A stretch of DNA of 64,000 nucleotides from Pirellula staleyi DSM 6068 (GTDB lineage: Bacteria; Planctomycetota; Planctomycetia; Pirellulales; Pirellulaceae). Where the stretch lies: the NCBI GenBank assembly GCA_945875845.1, contig CAMCMB010000011.1:1-64000 (forward strand), written 5' to 3'. Shown here in pieces: positions 10,547 through 18,061 of this stretch. Made by a program: the position numbers and the translations under genes. The notes below the pieces were generated by a model, which did not search any database, was not told the origin of the DNA, and worked only from the letters and a program-made list of their open reading frames with translations. Positions within the stretch are counted from its first letter, which is position 1. Each line of letters opens with the position of its first letter.

Positions 10547-13500
10547 ATGTTTTCTATTCCCATGCGTTCAATCGCTACCAAAAAATTGCGGCTCGCAATC
10601 GCTTTATCCCTACTTTCGTCAGGACTTTTTTGCGAAAAAGCTCGGTCTCAAGATGTCATTCAAGTTGACGAATCTCGGTTTTTAAGCAAAACCCGCCAGT
10701 TGACGTTTGACGGCGTTCGCGCTGGAGAGGGGTATTTCAGTCGCGATGGCAAAGCCATGGTCTTTCAGAGCGAACGCGAAAAGGAGAATCCGTTCTATCA
10801 AATTTATTGGATGGACCGTGAGACCGGCGACATCGAACGCGTTTCACCGGGATACGGGAAAACCACTTGTGCCTGGATTCATCCAGAGGGCGATCGCGTC
10901 TTGTTTGCTTCAACCCAGTTCGATCCTGAATGCATCCAAAAACAGAAGGCTGAATTGGAGGATCGAGCGACAGGGAAACAAAAACGTTACGCTTGGGATT
11001 ACGATGACCAATTCGATCTGGTCGAGTGGAATCGCAAAACGCACGAGTACAAGAAACTTACCAATACCCGAGGCTATGATGCGGAGGGATCGTACTCACC
11101 CGACGGTCAAACCATCGCGTTTTCGTCCAACCGTTTGGCCTACCAAGCTGGCTTGAGCGAACGAGAAAAGACGTTGTTTGCAAATGACCCTGCAACCGGG
11201 CTCGATTTGTACGTGATGAAAAGCGACGGGACGGAGGTGAAGCGGATCACAGATGTGTTTGGATATGATGGCGGTCCGTTCTTTTCACCCGATGGAAAGC
11301 GATTGTGTTGGCGACGTTTTGCTGAGGATGGGGCAACGGCCGAAATCTACTCGGCAAACATCGATGGAACCGATGCCAAGCGTCTAACCTCGTTAGGAGC
11401 CATGAGCTGGGCACCGTATTTTCATCCTTCCGGTGACTATTTGATTTTCGGAACGAACCTCAATGGATTCGCAAACTTTGAACTTTACATGGTCGATGGG
11501 CAAGGGAGTCACGAACCGGTTCGCGTAACGACAACCGATGGCTTCGACTCCTTACCTGTTTTTACCCCCGATGGAAAAGAGTTGGCTTGGACGTCCAGCC
11601 GAACATCCAACAAAAAATCACAAATCTTTATCGCGGAATGGAACGACAAAGCAGCTCGCGAGGCTTTAGGCCTCGACCCCGCAGGCTCGAAAATCGGCGG
11701 GAGCGCATTATCACCTCCGCAGGCTATTGAATTGGAAGGTGCCAGGGCCGAAGCAACGGCGGTAGCGAAAGCAAACGACCCGGACTATCGAGCCGCGGAT
11801 ATCGGGCGGCATGTGGACTATTTGTGTCGACCCGAGTTGGGTGGGCGACTAACCGGGACAGCGGGCGAAAAGCTTGCAACATCCTATGTCGCAAGCTACA
11901 TGGCCTCGCTTGGATTGGAACCAGCTGGCTCCGACGAAACGTATTTCTTTAACTTTCCGTTTACGGCCGGCGTAGAGCTCAAAACAACCAATACGCTGAC
12001 TTCAGGTGATCGCCAGTGGAAACTAGATCGGGATTGGAGGCCCCTCGTCTTTTCTAAGTCGAGCACAATCGAACCAACGGATGTCGTATTTGCAGGCTAC
12101 GGTATCGTCGCTCCGGCCGAAGGCGGGCATCCTGAGTACGATTCGTATGTTCACTTGGACGTCGAGAACAAGTGGGTCATGATGTTTCGGCAAATGCCCT
12201 CGGAAGTCAGCCCGGAACGCCGTCAGCATTGGGCTCGCTTCAGTTCGCTTCGGTACAAAGCAATGGCAGCTCGTGATCGCGGGGCCAAAGGAATCATCGT
12301 TGTGAGCGGCCCAACGAGCGGTGTTCGGCAGCAACTTGTTCCTCTGCAGATGGATGGAACTCTTTCAGGCTCAAGCATTGCAGCGATTAGTGTTTCTGAT
12401 GCGGTCGCCGAAGCCTGGTTCGAGAAGTCCGAGGAAAAGCTCGCCGACCTGCAAAAAGCCCTCGATAAGGGCGAAATGATGATGGGAATCGAACTTCCCG
12501 ACGTGAAGGTTGGTTCCACCATTGAAGTTCAGCAGGTCAAACGGGAAGGGGTCAATGCGCTCGGAATTCTTCGGGCTGGCGACAAACCGGCCAAGTCGAT
12601 GTTGATCGTTGGCGCTCACGTCGACCACTTGGGAACGGGTGGGAGCGGTTCGAGTTTGGCAACGGACGAGGAAAAACTCGGTATGCACCGTGGGGCGGAT
12701 GACAATGCGTCTGGAGTCGCGGGAATGCTCGAGATTGCCCAATCCCTGTCCCAATTAAAACGGGCCGGAAAACTTACGCTAGAGCACGATGTCCTGTTCG
12801 CCGCTTGGTCCGGTGAAGAGCTTGGGCTACTTGGCTCAGCCTACTTTGCAGATCATTTTTACGAACTTTATCCAACACTGCCCAAACCAGAGGATGGCAA
12901 TAAACTTTATCCAGCATTGGTGGCTTGTTTGAATTTGGACATGGTCGGTCGACTCCGAGAGAATCTTGTTTTGCAAGGGATCGGGTCTTCGCCAATTTGG
13001 CCTCAAGAGATCGAACGGCGCAACACGGTCGTTGGATTGCCGGTGACATTGCAAAACGATAGCTACTTGCCAACCGACGCAAGTACATTTTTCCTAAAAG
13101 GGGTTCCGATCCTATCGGCCTTTACAGGTTCGCATTCCGAATACCATACGCCGCGCGACACTCCAGAATTGCTCAACTATGAAGGGGCTGCCAAGATCGC
13201 CAAGTTGATGGGATTGGTAGCTCGCTCGTTGGCCAGCTCGAAAGACATTCCACAGTTCCAGGAACAGAAGGCACCGGAAGGACAAGGGGCCAGAGCGGTA
13301 ATGACTGCGTACCTCGGCACCGTCCCGGATTACTCACAAGGTGATATCAAAGGGGTCTTGCTTTCGGGCGTCGCCAAAGATGGTCCGGCATCCAAAGCAG
13401 GCGTTCAAAGCAAAGACATCATCGTTGAGCTGGCAGGCCGCAAGGTTGAAAACATATACGACTATACCTACGCGATCGAGGCATTGCGTGTTGGTCAGGA

Positions 13501-13570
13501 AACGGACATCGTGATTCAACGCAAGGGCGAACCGATCCGGCTGAAAGTAACGCCACTGTCCCGACAATAA
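10547..13570 (+). CDS. Secreted M28 zinc aminopeptidase with PD40 propeller and PDZ domain
   Basis: This 1007-residue exported protein starts with a signal peptide (MFSIPMRSIATKKLRLAIAL, Ala-x-Ser region near 30). Residues about 50-390 hold TolB-like PD40 repeats: SPDGQTIAFSSNR, SPDGKRLCW, HPSGDYLIFGTN, TPDGKELAWTSSR. A PA-like insert follows (DRGAKGIIVVSG). The M28 catalytic part shows GAHVDHLG (about 690), HRGADDNASG (about 715), SGEELGLLGS (about 755), LNLDMVG (about 798) and SHSEYHTPRD (about 864), which supply all five zinc ligands and the base Glu. Residues about 930-1005 form a PDZ domain. It should cleave N-terminal residues from peptides outside the cytoplasm. ATG 10562 is also possible; neither start has a clear ribosome binding site. 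The upstream TTG at 10475 would bury the signal peptide and is rejected. Confidence 0.88.
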   Translation: MFSIPMRSIATKKLRLAIALSLLSSGLFCEKARSQDVIQVDESRFLSKTRQLTFDGVRAGEGYFSRDGKAMVFQSEREKENPFYQIYWMDRETGDIERVSPGYGKTTCAWIHPEGDRVLFASTQFDPECIQKQKAELEDRATGKQKRYAWDYDDQFDLVEWNRKTHEYKKLTNTRGYDAEGSYSPDGQTIAFSSNRLAYQAGLSEREKTLFANDPATGLDLYVMKSDGTEVKRITDVFGYDGGPFFSPDGKRLCWRRFAEDGATAEIYSANIDGTDAKRLTSLGAMSWAPYFHPSGDYLIFGTNLNGFANFELYMVDGQGSHEPVRVTTTDGFDSLPVFTPDGKELAWTSSRTSNKKSQIFIAEWNDKAAREALGLDPAGSKIGGSALSPPQAIELEGARAEATAVAKANDPDYRAADIGRHVDYLCRPELGGRLTGTAGEKLATSYVASYMASLGLEPAGSDETYFFNFPFTAGVELKTTNTLTSGDRQWKLDRDWRPLVFSKSSTIEPTDVVFAGYGIVAPAEGGHPEYDSYVHLDVENKWVMMFRQMPSEVSPERRQHWARFSSLRYKAMAARDRGAKGIIVVSGPTSGVRQQLVPLQMDGTLSGSSIAAISVSDAVAEAWFEKSEEKLADLQKALDKGEMMMGIELPDVKVGSTIEVQQVKREGVNALGILRAGDKPAKSMLIVGAHVDHLGTGGSGSSLATDEEKLGMHRGADDNASGVAGMLEIAQSLSQLKRAGKLTLEHDVLFAAWSGEELGLLGSAYFADHFYELYPTLPKPEDGNKLYPALVACLNLDMVGRLRENLVLQGIGSSPIWPQEIERRNTVVGLPVTLQNDSYLPTDASTFFLKGVPILSAFTGSHSEYHTPRDTPELLNYEGAAKIAKLMGLVARSLASSKDIPQFQEQKAPEGQGARAVMTAYLGTVPDYSQGDIKGVLLSGVAKDGPASKAGVQSKDIIVELAGRKVENIYDYTYAIEALRVGQETDIVIQRKGEPIRLKVTPLSRQ

Positions 13571-13582
13571 CGCTTTGGATTA

Positions 13583-13740
13583 ACCAGCCGGAACGCGGTA
13601 GCATCCTGTTGCTTTAATGATACGACGGACTTCCTAGTCCGTCGAATTCCCCATTGACGGATTTGGAAGTCCGTCATACCACCCTTACCGACCTCACCGA
13701 ATAACGACTTCACTAAACCAACAAGCCTCTAGCGTCCGGT
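13583..13740. repeat. Nested palindromic repeat: short TIR element (copy 1) in a host palindrome
   Basis: The inner element, about 13604-13728, ends in CCTGTTGCTTTAAT and TAAACCAACAAGCC, degenerate forms of ends shared by three other copies in the window. Inside are two short palindromes: GACGGACTTCCTAGTCCGTC at 13624-13643, and a related one at 13656-13675. Its orientation is opposite to the copies at 42566 and 44146. The flanks, GCCGGAACGC on the left and CTAGCGTCCGGTTTATC on the right, are two halves of a separate palindrome that also flanks the copy at 42566. It lies between convergent genes. Confidence 0.8.
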
Positions 13741-13761
13741 TTATCAAAAACAGGGCCGTGC

Positions 13762-14202
13762 CTAGCTCTTGAGGTAGGTGCTCAAGGTATCCCTGATCTG
13801 GGTGGGGATTGCTTGGCCTACTAAAGCTCCGTTCACGCGTTTGCAGCAGACGCTTGTCATCGATCCACTGGCGATTGGGCGAGAACCGATAAAAAGCCTG
13901 TGCTGATAGGTGACGCTTTTCTCGCCGAGAGCGGACAAAAAGACATTGATAGAGACGATGTCTTCGAACTTGGCTGGAGAAAGAAAGTTGCATTCGACTC
14001 GAACACGTGGCCAACTGACGTCATTCCACGTCGAATCGCTGGCTGCCGCAGTTGCAGAGAGGGCGACGCTCAACCCGAGGGAGCGAAGCAGGGCATGCTC
14101 CGCTTGTTCCATGTAAATCACAAGAGAGGAGAAGTGCACGATTCCCGCGGCGTCGGTCTCACAAAATTCGACCCGACGCTCCCAGGAAAACTCCGTTGCC
14201 AT
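13762..14202 (-). CDS. Hotdog-fold acyl-CoA thioesterase (4HBT/YbgC-like)
   Basis: The 146-residue protein contains VEFCETDAAGIVHFSSLVIYM (first part shown), which carries the D-x-x-G-x-V/I-H signature of the 4-hydroxybenzoyl-CoA thioesterase/YbgC family; the Asp is the expected catalytic residue. Later segments (VRVECNFLSPAKFEDIV, VTYQHRLF) fit the hotdog strands. Length is normal for the family. The start codon overlaps the rpsR stop codon by one base (TAATG at 14200-14204), so it is translationally coupled to the ribosomal protein gene. The substrate is unknown; short acyl-CoA is a family-level guess. An unusual partner for rpsR, which is more often beside rpsF, ssb or rplI. Confidence 0.82.
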   Translation of the reverse strand: MATEFSWERRVEFCETDAAGIVHFSSLVIYMEQAEHALLRSLGLSVALSATAAASDSTWNDVSWPRVRVECNFLSPAKFEDIVSINVFLSALGEKSVTYQHRLFIGSRPIASGSMTSVCCKRVNGALVGQAIPTQIRDTLSTYLKS

Positions 14203-14486
14203 TATTCTCCGACGAATGGCATAAGAGCCATGAATCGAGCCCGCTTAACCGCTTGGCTGACGGCATGCTGGCTGGCTGCTGAGCAACCCGATTTGCGTCT
14301 GCTAACGATTCGACCATGACGATTGACCAACTTGGTCAACAGCTCAATATCCTTGTAATCGACATACATCGGCCGAGGACGCTTGCCCTCGACGAGTAGC
14401 GGATCTCGCTTCTTGATTTTCGTCCGCACACGCGCTCGCTTGCGAGGAACTCTTTTTCCATTTGGGGGGCGACGCGAATTAAACAT
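14202..14486 (-). CDS. rpsR: 30S ribosomal protein bS18
   Basis: This 94-residue basic protein has the S18 core: VDYKDIELLTKLVNRHGRI, then RRKSGCSAASQ and AVKRARFMALMPFV, matching the conserved YIDYKD, ITG and KRARxMALLPF segments. It binds the 30S platform next to S6 and the 3' major domain of 16S rRNA. The N-terminal 30 residues are very rich in Arg and Lys, as in other planctomycete S18 proteins, so the length of 94 (against about 75 in Escherichia coli) is not alarming. The thioesterase gene overlaps its stop codon by one base. Confidence 0.95.
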   Translation of the reverse strand: MFNSRRPPNGKRVPRKRARVRTKIKKRDPLLVEGKRPRPMYVDYKDIELLTKLVNRHGRIVSRRKSGCSAASQHAVSQAVKRARFMALMPFVGE

Positions 14487-14800
14487 GGCCGTCAGATTTA
14501 GTTAGAACAGGTCGGAATGTACGAACGCAATGCGTTGTTAGGGTTGGCCATGGTACCCGCTCCCGCAAACTCCTTCAATAGCCAAATGGGTGGCGAAGTC
14601 AGCATTTTTGTTGCCGGCCTCATTCGGACACAAAAAATTCCTTCGAAAAATTGTAGGTCGAGATCTTGAGTTTCCACCTGATCCCACTCGCACTTAACGA
14701 TATAACCTTGGAAATAGGCGAGGGTCAGATTGGAAACGATCCGATTTGAGTTGGTGATTGTCCGGTTTCGCACCTAGGCTGTGAAAAAATAATCGGGGCG
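14487..14800. other. Upstream region of rpsR, no confident gene
   Basis: A 91-codon open frame runs on the minus strand (14498-14773), 11 bases before rpsR. Its predicted product resembles nothing I recognise and has no clear ribosome binding site. I treat it as unproven; the stretch probably holds the rpsR promoter and leader. Confidence 0.35.
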
Positions 14801-14863
14801 TCACCGGAGGGCTTGCGCCCTGCCGCTATCAAAGGTAGCGGAACGGCGCAAGCCGTCCGGTGA
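14801..14863. repeat. GC-rich inverted repeat (class C, copy 1)
   Basis: Arms TCACCGGAGGGCTTGCGCC (from 14801) and GGCGCAAGCCGTCCGGTGA (to 14863) pair with few mismatches around an A/T-containing loop. A related pair of arms, arranged the other way round, lies at 44423-44502. It could fold as a hairpin at the RNA level. Confidence 0.75.
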
Positions 14864-15110
14864 GTCAACCACCGTGCCCGTGGGCGAGCGATCGCAGTCG
14901 GCCCTCGCTTACGGGCTTGTTGATTTAATCACAACCCGAAGTGTAAACGAGGGACTCTTTGCCCCTCACTAACATTTCGGGTTATGATAAAACCATAGCT
15001 TAGGTAAAGACTCATTAAATCAACAAGCCCTTACGCGTCGGGTTGTCAAATAGTCGCCTCGCTTACGCGTCGGGTTGCGATGTAGCCGCCCAAAGTGGTC
15101 CATCCGCTAC
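14864..15110. repeat. Host palindromic repeat interrupted by short TIR element (copy 4)
   Basis: The inner element at 14913-15030 has nearly perfect 17-base ends: GGGCTTGTTGATTTAAT, and its reverse complement ATTAAATCAACAAGCCC. It is bracketed by TTAC on both sides (14909-14912 and 15031-15034), which looks like a target duplication. Its core differs from the other copies: arms AACCCGAAGTGTAAACGAGG and CCTCACTAACATTTCGGGTT form another imperfect palindrome. Outside it lie the two halves of a host repeat, CAGTCGGCCCTCGCTTAC and TTACGCGTCGGGTTG, plus a further partial copy ending near 15110. Confidence 0.8.
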
Positions 15111-15144
15111 CGCCGTTTTTGTTTGAATTGCCGTGAGGAAATAC

Positions 15145-15612
15145 ATGTCGGAAATTGATAAAAAGATCGCAGATCTCGGTTTGGTTCTGCCACCAGCTCC
15201 GAAACCGGTTGGCTTGTACAAGCCGATGCTAATGGTAGGAGCGTTGGCCTATTTGTCTGGGCACGGTCCGCTCAAGCCGGATGGCACTCTCATCCTAGGC
15301 CGAGTGGGAGCGGATCTTTCGGTTGAGCAAGGCCAAGAAGCAGCCAAACAAACGGGCCTGGCAATGTTGGCGACATTAAAGGCAAGTCTCGGCTCACTCG
15401 ATCGGATTGTTCGTGTTGTGAAAATCCTTGGACTCGTTCGTTGTACGGATGATTTCGGACAAAGCCCAGTGGTGATCAACGGTTGCAGCCAATTGTTCGT
15501 CGATCTCTGGGGAAGCGACCTTGGAATCGGCGTAAGGAGCGCACTTGGCACCAATTCGCTTCCGGGTGGAATGGCTGTTGAGGTTGAGGCAATCTTTGAA
15601 ATTAAGCCTTAA
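15145..15612 (+). CDS. RidA/YjgF-family protein
   Basis: This 155-residue protein has the Rid-family layout: YLSGHGPLKPDG near the start, QTGLAMLATLKASLGSLDRIV in the middle (first 20 residues QTGLAMLATLKASLGSLDRI), and GIGVRSALGTNSLPGGMAVEVEA at the end. It matches the RidA subgroup with longer N-termini. RidA itself hydrolyses reactive enamine/imine intermediates from amino acid metabolism in the cytoplasm. The Arg that binds substrate carboxylate in RidA should lie in the GVRSA segment, and an Arg is present. ATG 15145 is chosen because GAGGA at 15135-15139 fits it, rather than GTG 15133. rsmA begins 9 bases after the stop, so the two form an operon. Confidence 0.82.
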   Translation: MSEIDKKIADLGLVLPPAPKPVGLYKPMLMVGALAYLSGHGPLKPDGTLILGRVGADLSVEQGQEAAKQTGLAMLATLKASLGSLDRIVRVVKILGLVRCTDDFGQSPVVINGCSQLFVDLWGSDLGIGVRSALGTNSLPGGMAVEVEAIFEIKP

Positions 15613-15621
15613 GCACCACTC

Positions 15622-16551
15622 ATGACCGAACGCCAAACACTTTCCTTTCTCGCCAAAACACTTGAGCGAGCGGGGCTGCAGCCGAAAACAAAGTACGGCC
15701 AGAATTTCCTCATCGACCTCAACCTGCTGGATATTCTCGTCAACGGTGGAGACATTCAAAAGACGGATGTCATCCTCGAGGTAGGGACTGGAGTCGGATC
15801 GCTTTCCAAGCGGATGGCACCGCTGGCAGGGGCGATCATTACCGTAGAAATCGACCGTGACCTCCAAGCCCTTGCAGCCAAGGAACTGCGCGGTGCGGAC
15901 AATGTGACAATGCTTTCGTTCGATGCGCTCCGCAACAAAAACCACTTGCGCGAAGAAATGCTCGTTGCGGTTCGGGAGCGTATGGCATCGATTCCGAATG
16001 CGACTTTCAAGCTGATCGCGAATCTGCCGTACAACGTCGCAACCCCCATTATCAGCAATTTTTTAACGGCTGATCCCGTTCCCCAACGCATGGTAGTAAC
16101 CATCCAAAAGGAACTTGCGCAACGCATCGTCGCCAAAGCTGGCTGCAAGGACTACAGTGCGCTGACCATATGGATGCAGAGCCTATGCGACTGCGAGATC
16201 TTGCGGATCTTGCCTCCGAGTGTTTTTTGGCCGAGTCCCAAGGTCGATTCGGCGATTATCCGTGTAACACCCAACGCGCAGAAACGTAGCCGCATCGTCG
16301 ATCTGGAGTACTTCCACACGCATCTTCGAGCTCTTTTTTTCCACCGACGAAAATTCTTGCGCAGCCAACTGCATACGGCCACCCAAGATGACTTGTCAAA
16401 GCCGCAGATCGACGAGATTCTTGAAAAACTCGGTCACCAGCCCAATTTGCGAGCGGAACAACTTTCGGTCGAACAAATCATTGAACTGCTCGAAGCGACT
16501 CGTGCCTTGACTTTGGCTTCCAAGCATGAAACCAAACTGAGCAACGCATAA
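15622..16551 (+). CDS. rsmA: 16S rRNA (adenine1518/1519-N6) dimethyltransferase
   Basis: RsmA (KsgA) dimethylates two adjacent adenines in the 3' hairpin of 16S rRNA late in 30S assembly, using S-adenosylmethionine. The 309-residue protein shows KYGQNFLIDLNLL near residue 22, the SAM-binding motif LEVGTGVGSLSKRM, the acidic VEIDRDL, and the catalytic NLPYN motif near residue 134. The C-terminal RNA-binding helical part has FHRRKFLRSQL. Length is slightly above the usual 270-290. It lies between the RidA-like gene (9 bases upstream) and ribE (30 bases downstream), all rightward. ATG 15622 gives the expected N-terminus. Confidence 0.95.
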   Translation: MTERQTLSFLAKTLERAGLQPKTKYGQNFLIDLNLLDILVNGGDIQKTDVILEVGTGVGSLSKRMAPLAGAIITVEIDRDLQALAAKELRGADNVTMLSFDALRNKNHLREEMLVAVRERMASIPNATFKLIANLPYNVATPIISNFLTADPVPQRMVVTIQKELAQRIVAKAGCKDYSALTIWMQSLCDCEILRILPPSVFWPSPKVDSAIIRVTPNAQKRSRIVDLEYFHTHLRALFFHRRKFLRSQLHTATQDDLSKPQIDEILEKLGHQPNLRAEQLSVEQIIELLEATRALTLASKHETKLSNA

Positions 16552-16581
16552 ATCGAAACTGCCCTCCGAAAGCCACCAAGT

Positions 16582-17175
16582 ATGTTTACAGGATTGGTCG
16601 AAGCCAAAGTTCTGTTGGTAGAATCACAAAGCGAGGGGACAGGCAAACGCATGGGATTTGACCTCGGCTCGGTAAGCGACACCGTGCAGATCGGAGACAG
16701 CATCGCGCTCAATGGATGCTGCTTAACGGTTGTCGAGATTCAAGCCACAACGTGCTGGTTTGAGCTTGGAGCTGAGACACTTTCGCGAACGAGCCTGGGA
16801 AAATTAACGCTTGGCAGCCACGCCAACTGCGAACGATCGATTCGGGTGGGTGATCGCATGGGCGGGCATTTTGTGACCGGGCACGTGGACGGTTTGGGAA
16901 CGCTCGAACAACGTCGCGACGAAGGCGAATGGTCCTACTTTACCTTTTCGGCCGACAAGCCATTGCTGAGACAAATGGCTTCGAAGGGCTCGGTCACCAT
17001 CGATGGGGTGAGCCTCACTTTGGTCGATGTGAACGACGCAATGTTTAGTATCGCGCTGATTCCACACACTCTCAAGGTGACCACTTTAGGTAATCTGCGA
17101 GTCGGCGACCCAGTCAATATCGAGACCGATATCCTTGCCAAGTATGTGCAGCGTGGTCAAATACCACTTGCATAA
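16582..17175 (+). CDS. ribE: Riboflavin synthase, alpha subunit
   Basis: The enzyme dismutates two 6,7-dimethyl-8-ribityllumazine molecules into riboflavin and its pyrimidine precursor. The 197-residue protein begins with MFTGLVE, the invariant start of the family. It has two tandem lumazine-binding barrels: the first with IALNGCCLTVVE, and the second (from about residue 97) with HFVTGHVDGLG and VTIDGVSLTLVDV. The C-terminal segment NIETDILAKYV is the usual trimerisation helix. Length matches typical members (about 200-215). It is the last gene of the ridA-like/rsmA/ribE run and is followed by an inverted repeat that may terminate transcription. Confidence 0.96.
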   Translation: MFTGLVEAKVLLVESQSEGTGKRMGFDLGSVSDTVQIGDSIALNGCCLTVVEIQATTCWFELGAETLSRTSLGKLTLGSHANCERSIRVGDRMGGHFVTGHVDGLGTLEQRRDEGEWSYFTFSADKPLLRQMASKGSVTIDGVSLTLVDVNDAMFSIALIPHTLKVTTLGNLRVGDPVNIETDILAKYVQRGQIPLA

Positions 17176-17184
17176 CTTAGTTGC

Positions 17185-17226
17185 ACGACGCTCCGCCGTC
17201 GTGATTCCTGCGACGCGGAGCGTCGC
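17185..17226. terminator. Inverted repeat between convergent ribE and trmB
   Basis: Arms CGACGCTCCGCCGTCG (17186-17201) and CGACGCGGAGCGTCG (17211-17225) pair with one bulged base around a short loop. It sits in the 67-base gap between two convergent genes, so it can act as a bidirectional terminator. It has no long U tract, so Rho-independent function is uncertain; it could also be a dispersed repeat. Confidence 0.5.
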
Positions 17227-17242
17227 CCAACGAAGAGCAACC

Positions 17243-17920
17243 CTAGGTCTTCGTGAATCGCGATCGATAGACGGGTAGTCCGTTTCTGCGAGTCCTGCGC
17301 TCGAAATGCGTCAGATAGTCCATATCATGCGTGGCAGGAGGTTCGCTGACAAAGAACGGGCCGTTGAGTTTGGTCACTTGATCGATCAACTCCAACGTCC
17401 CTTCGTAGTAGTCCAGCACATCGGTCCAAAAATGCAACGATCCGTTTGGCTTGAGTGTTCGTTCAATGTTGCGAAGTGTTTGTTCGCTGAGAACACGCCG
17501 TTTTTTGTGCCGCGATTTCCACCATGGATCGGGAAAGTAAACGTGGACCGCTTCCAACGAGCCATCGGAGACATCGCGATCGATGACCGCCACTGCATCG
17601 CAAGCAAAAAACATCGCATTGCTCAACCCAGTTTTTTCGACGCGCGCCTGACAATCGTTCGCGTAGTTCACAGCTAGTTCAAGTCCCACAAACCGGTGCT
17701 TCGGGTTCTTTAACGCGGCGTTGGTCAAAAAAAGTCCTTTCCCCGACCCGATTTCCAGTTCCACCGGTAAATCCGTCGCCAACCAAGCTCGGAACGCTAT
17801 TTCACCGTCGGTTCGCTGAAATCGGTCTCGAAAAGCAGGCGTTTCTATTGCTTCGGCGTTTTCAACAAAAGCGTCGGGATTGTTGTTTTTGGGGGCCGAG
17901 GCCTGTGGATCGTGTTGCAT
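17243..17920 (-). CDS. trmB: tRNA (guanine46-N7)-methyltransferase
   Basis: TrmB methylates G46 in the variable loop of tRNA. The 225-residue protein has the SAM motif VELEIGSGKGLFLTNAA (about residue 55), FVGLELAVNYA, and the family signature VYFPDPWWKSRHKKRR (about residue 130). The C-terminal part has LHFWTDVLDYY, as in other TrmB proteins. The first 35 residues are low-complexity and probably disordered. It is transcribed divergently from the oxidoreductase gene at 18062 and converges on ribE. Confidence 0.95.
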   Translation of the reverse strand: MQHDPQASAPKNNNPDAFVENAEAIETPAFRDRFQRTDGEIAFRAWLATDLPVELEIGSGKGLFLTNAALKNPKHRFVGLELAVNYANDCQARVEKTGLSNAMFFACDAVAVIDRDVSDGSLEAVHVYFPDPWWKSRHKKRRVLSEQTLRNIERTLKPNGSLHFWTDVLDYYEGTLELIDQVTKLNGPFFVSEPPATHDMDYLTHFERRTRRNGLPVYRSRFTKT

Positions 17921-18061
17921 ACGGAACGGGTTGGGTTATAACCGAGTGGTCGCGAAAATCTGACGTTTCAAGGATACGCAAATTCCGCTTCACCGATAGT
18001 CGCTACTAGAGAATCGGTCCTACCAACCATCTTGCAAACCGCTGAAAACAAGGCTGACACG

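Noticed and set aside
14498-14773. 91-codon open frame upstream of rpsR on the minus strand
   Set aside because: No clear start signal and no family match; more likely leader or chance.
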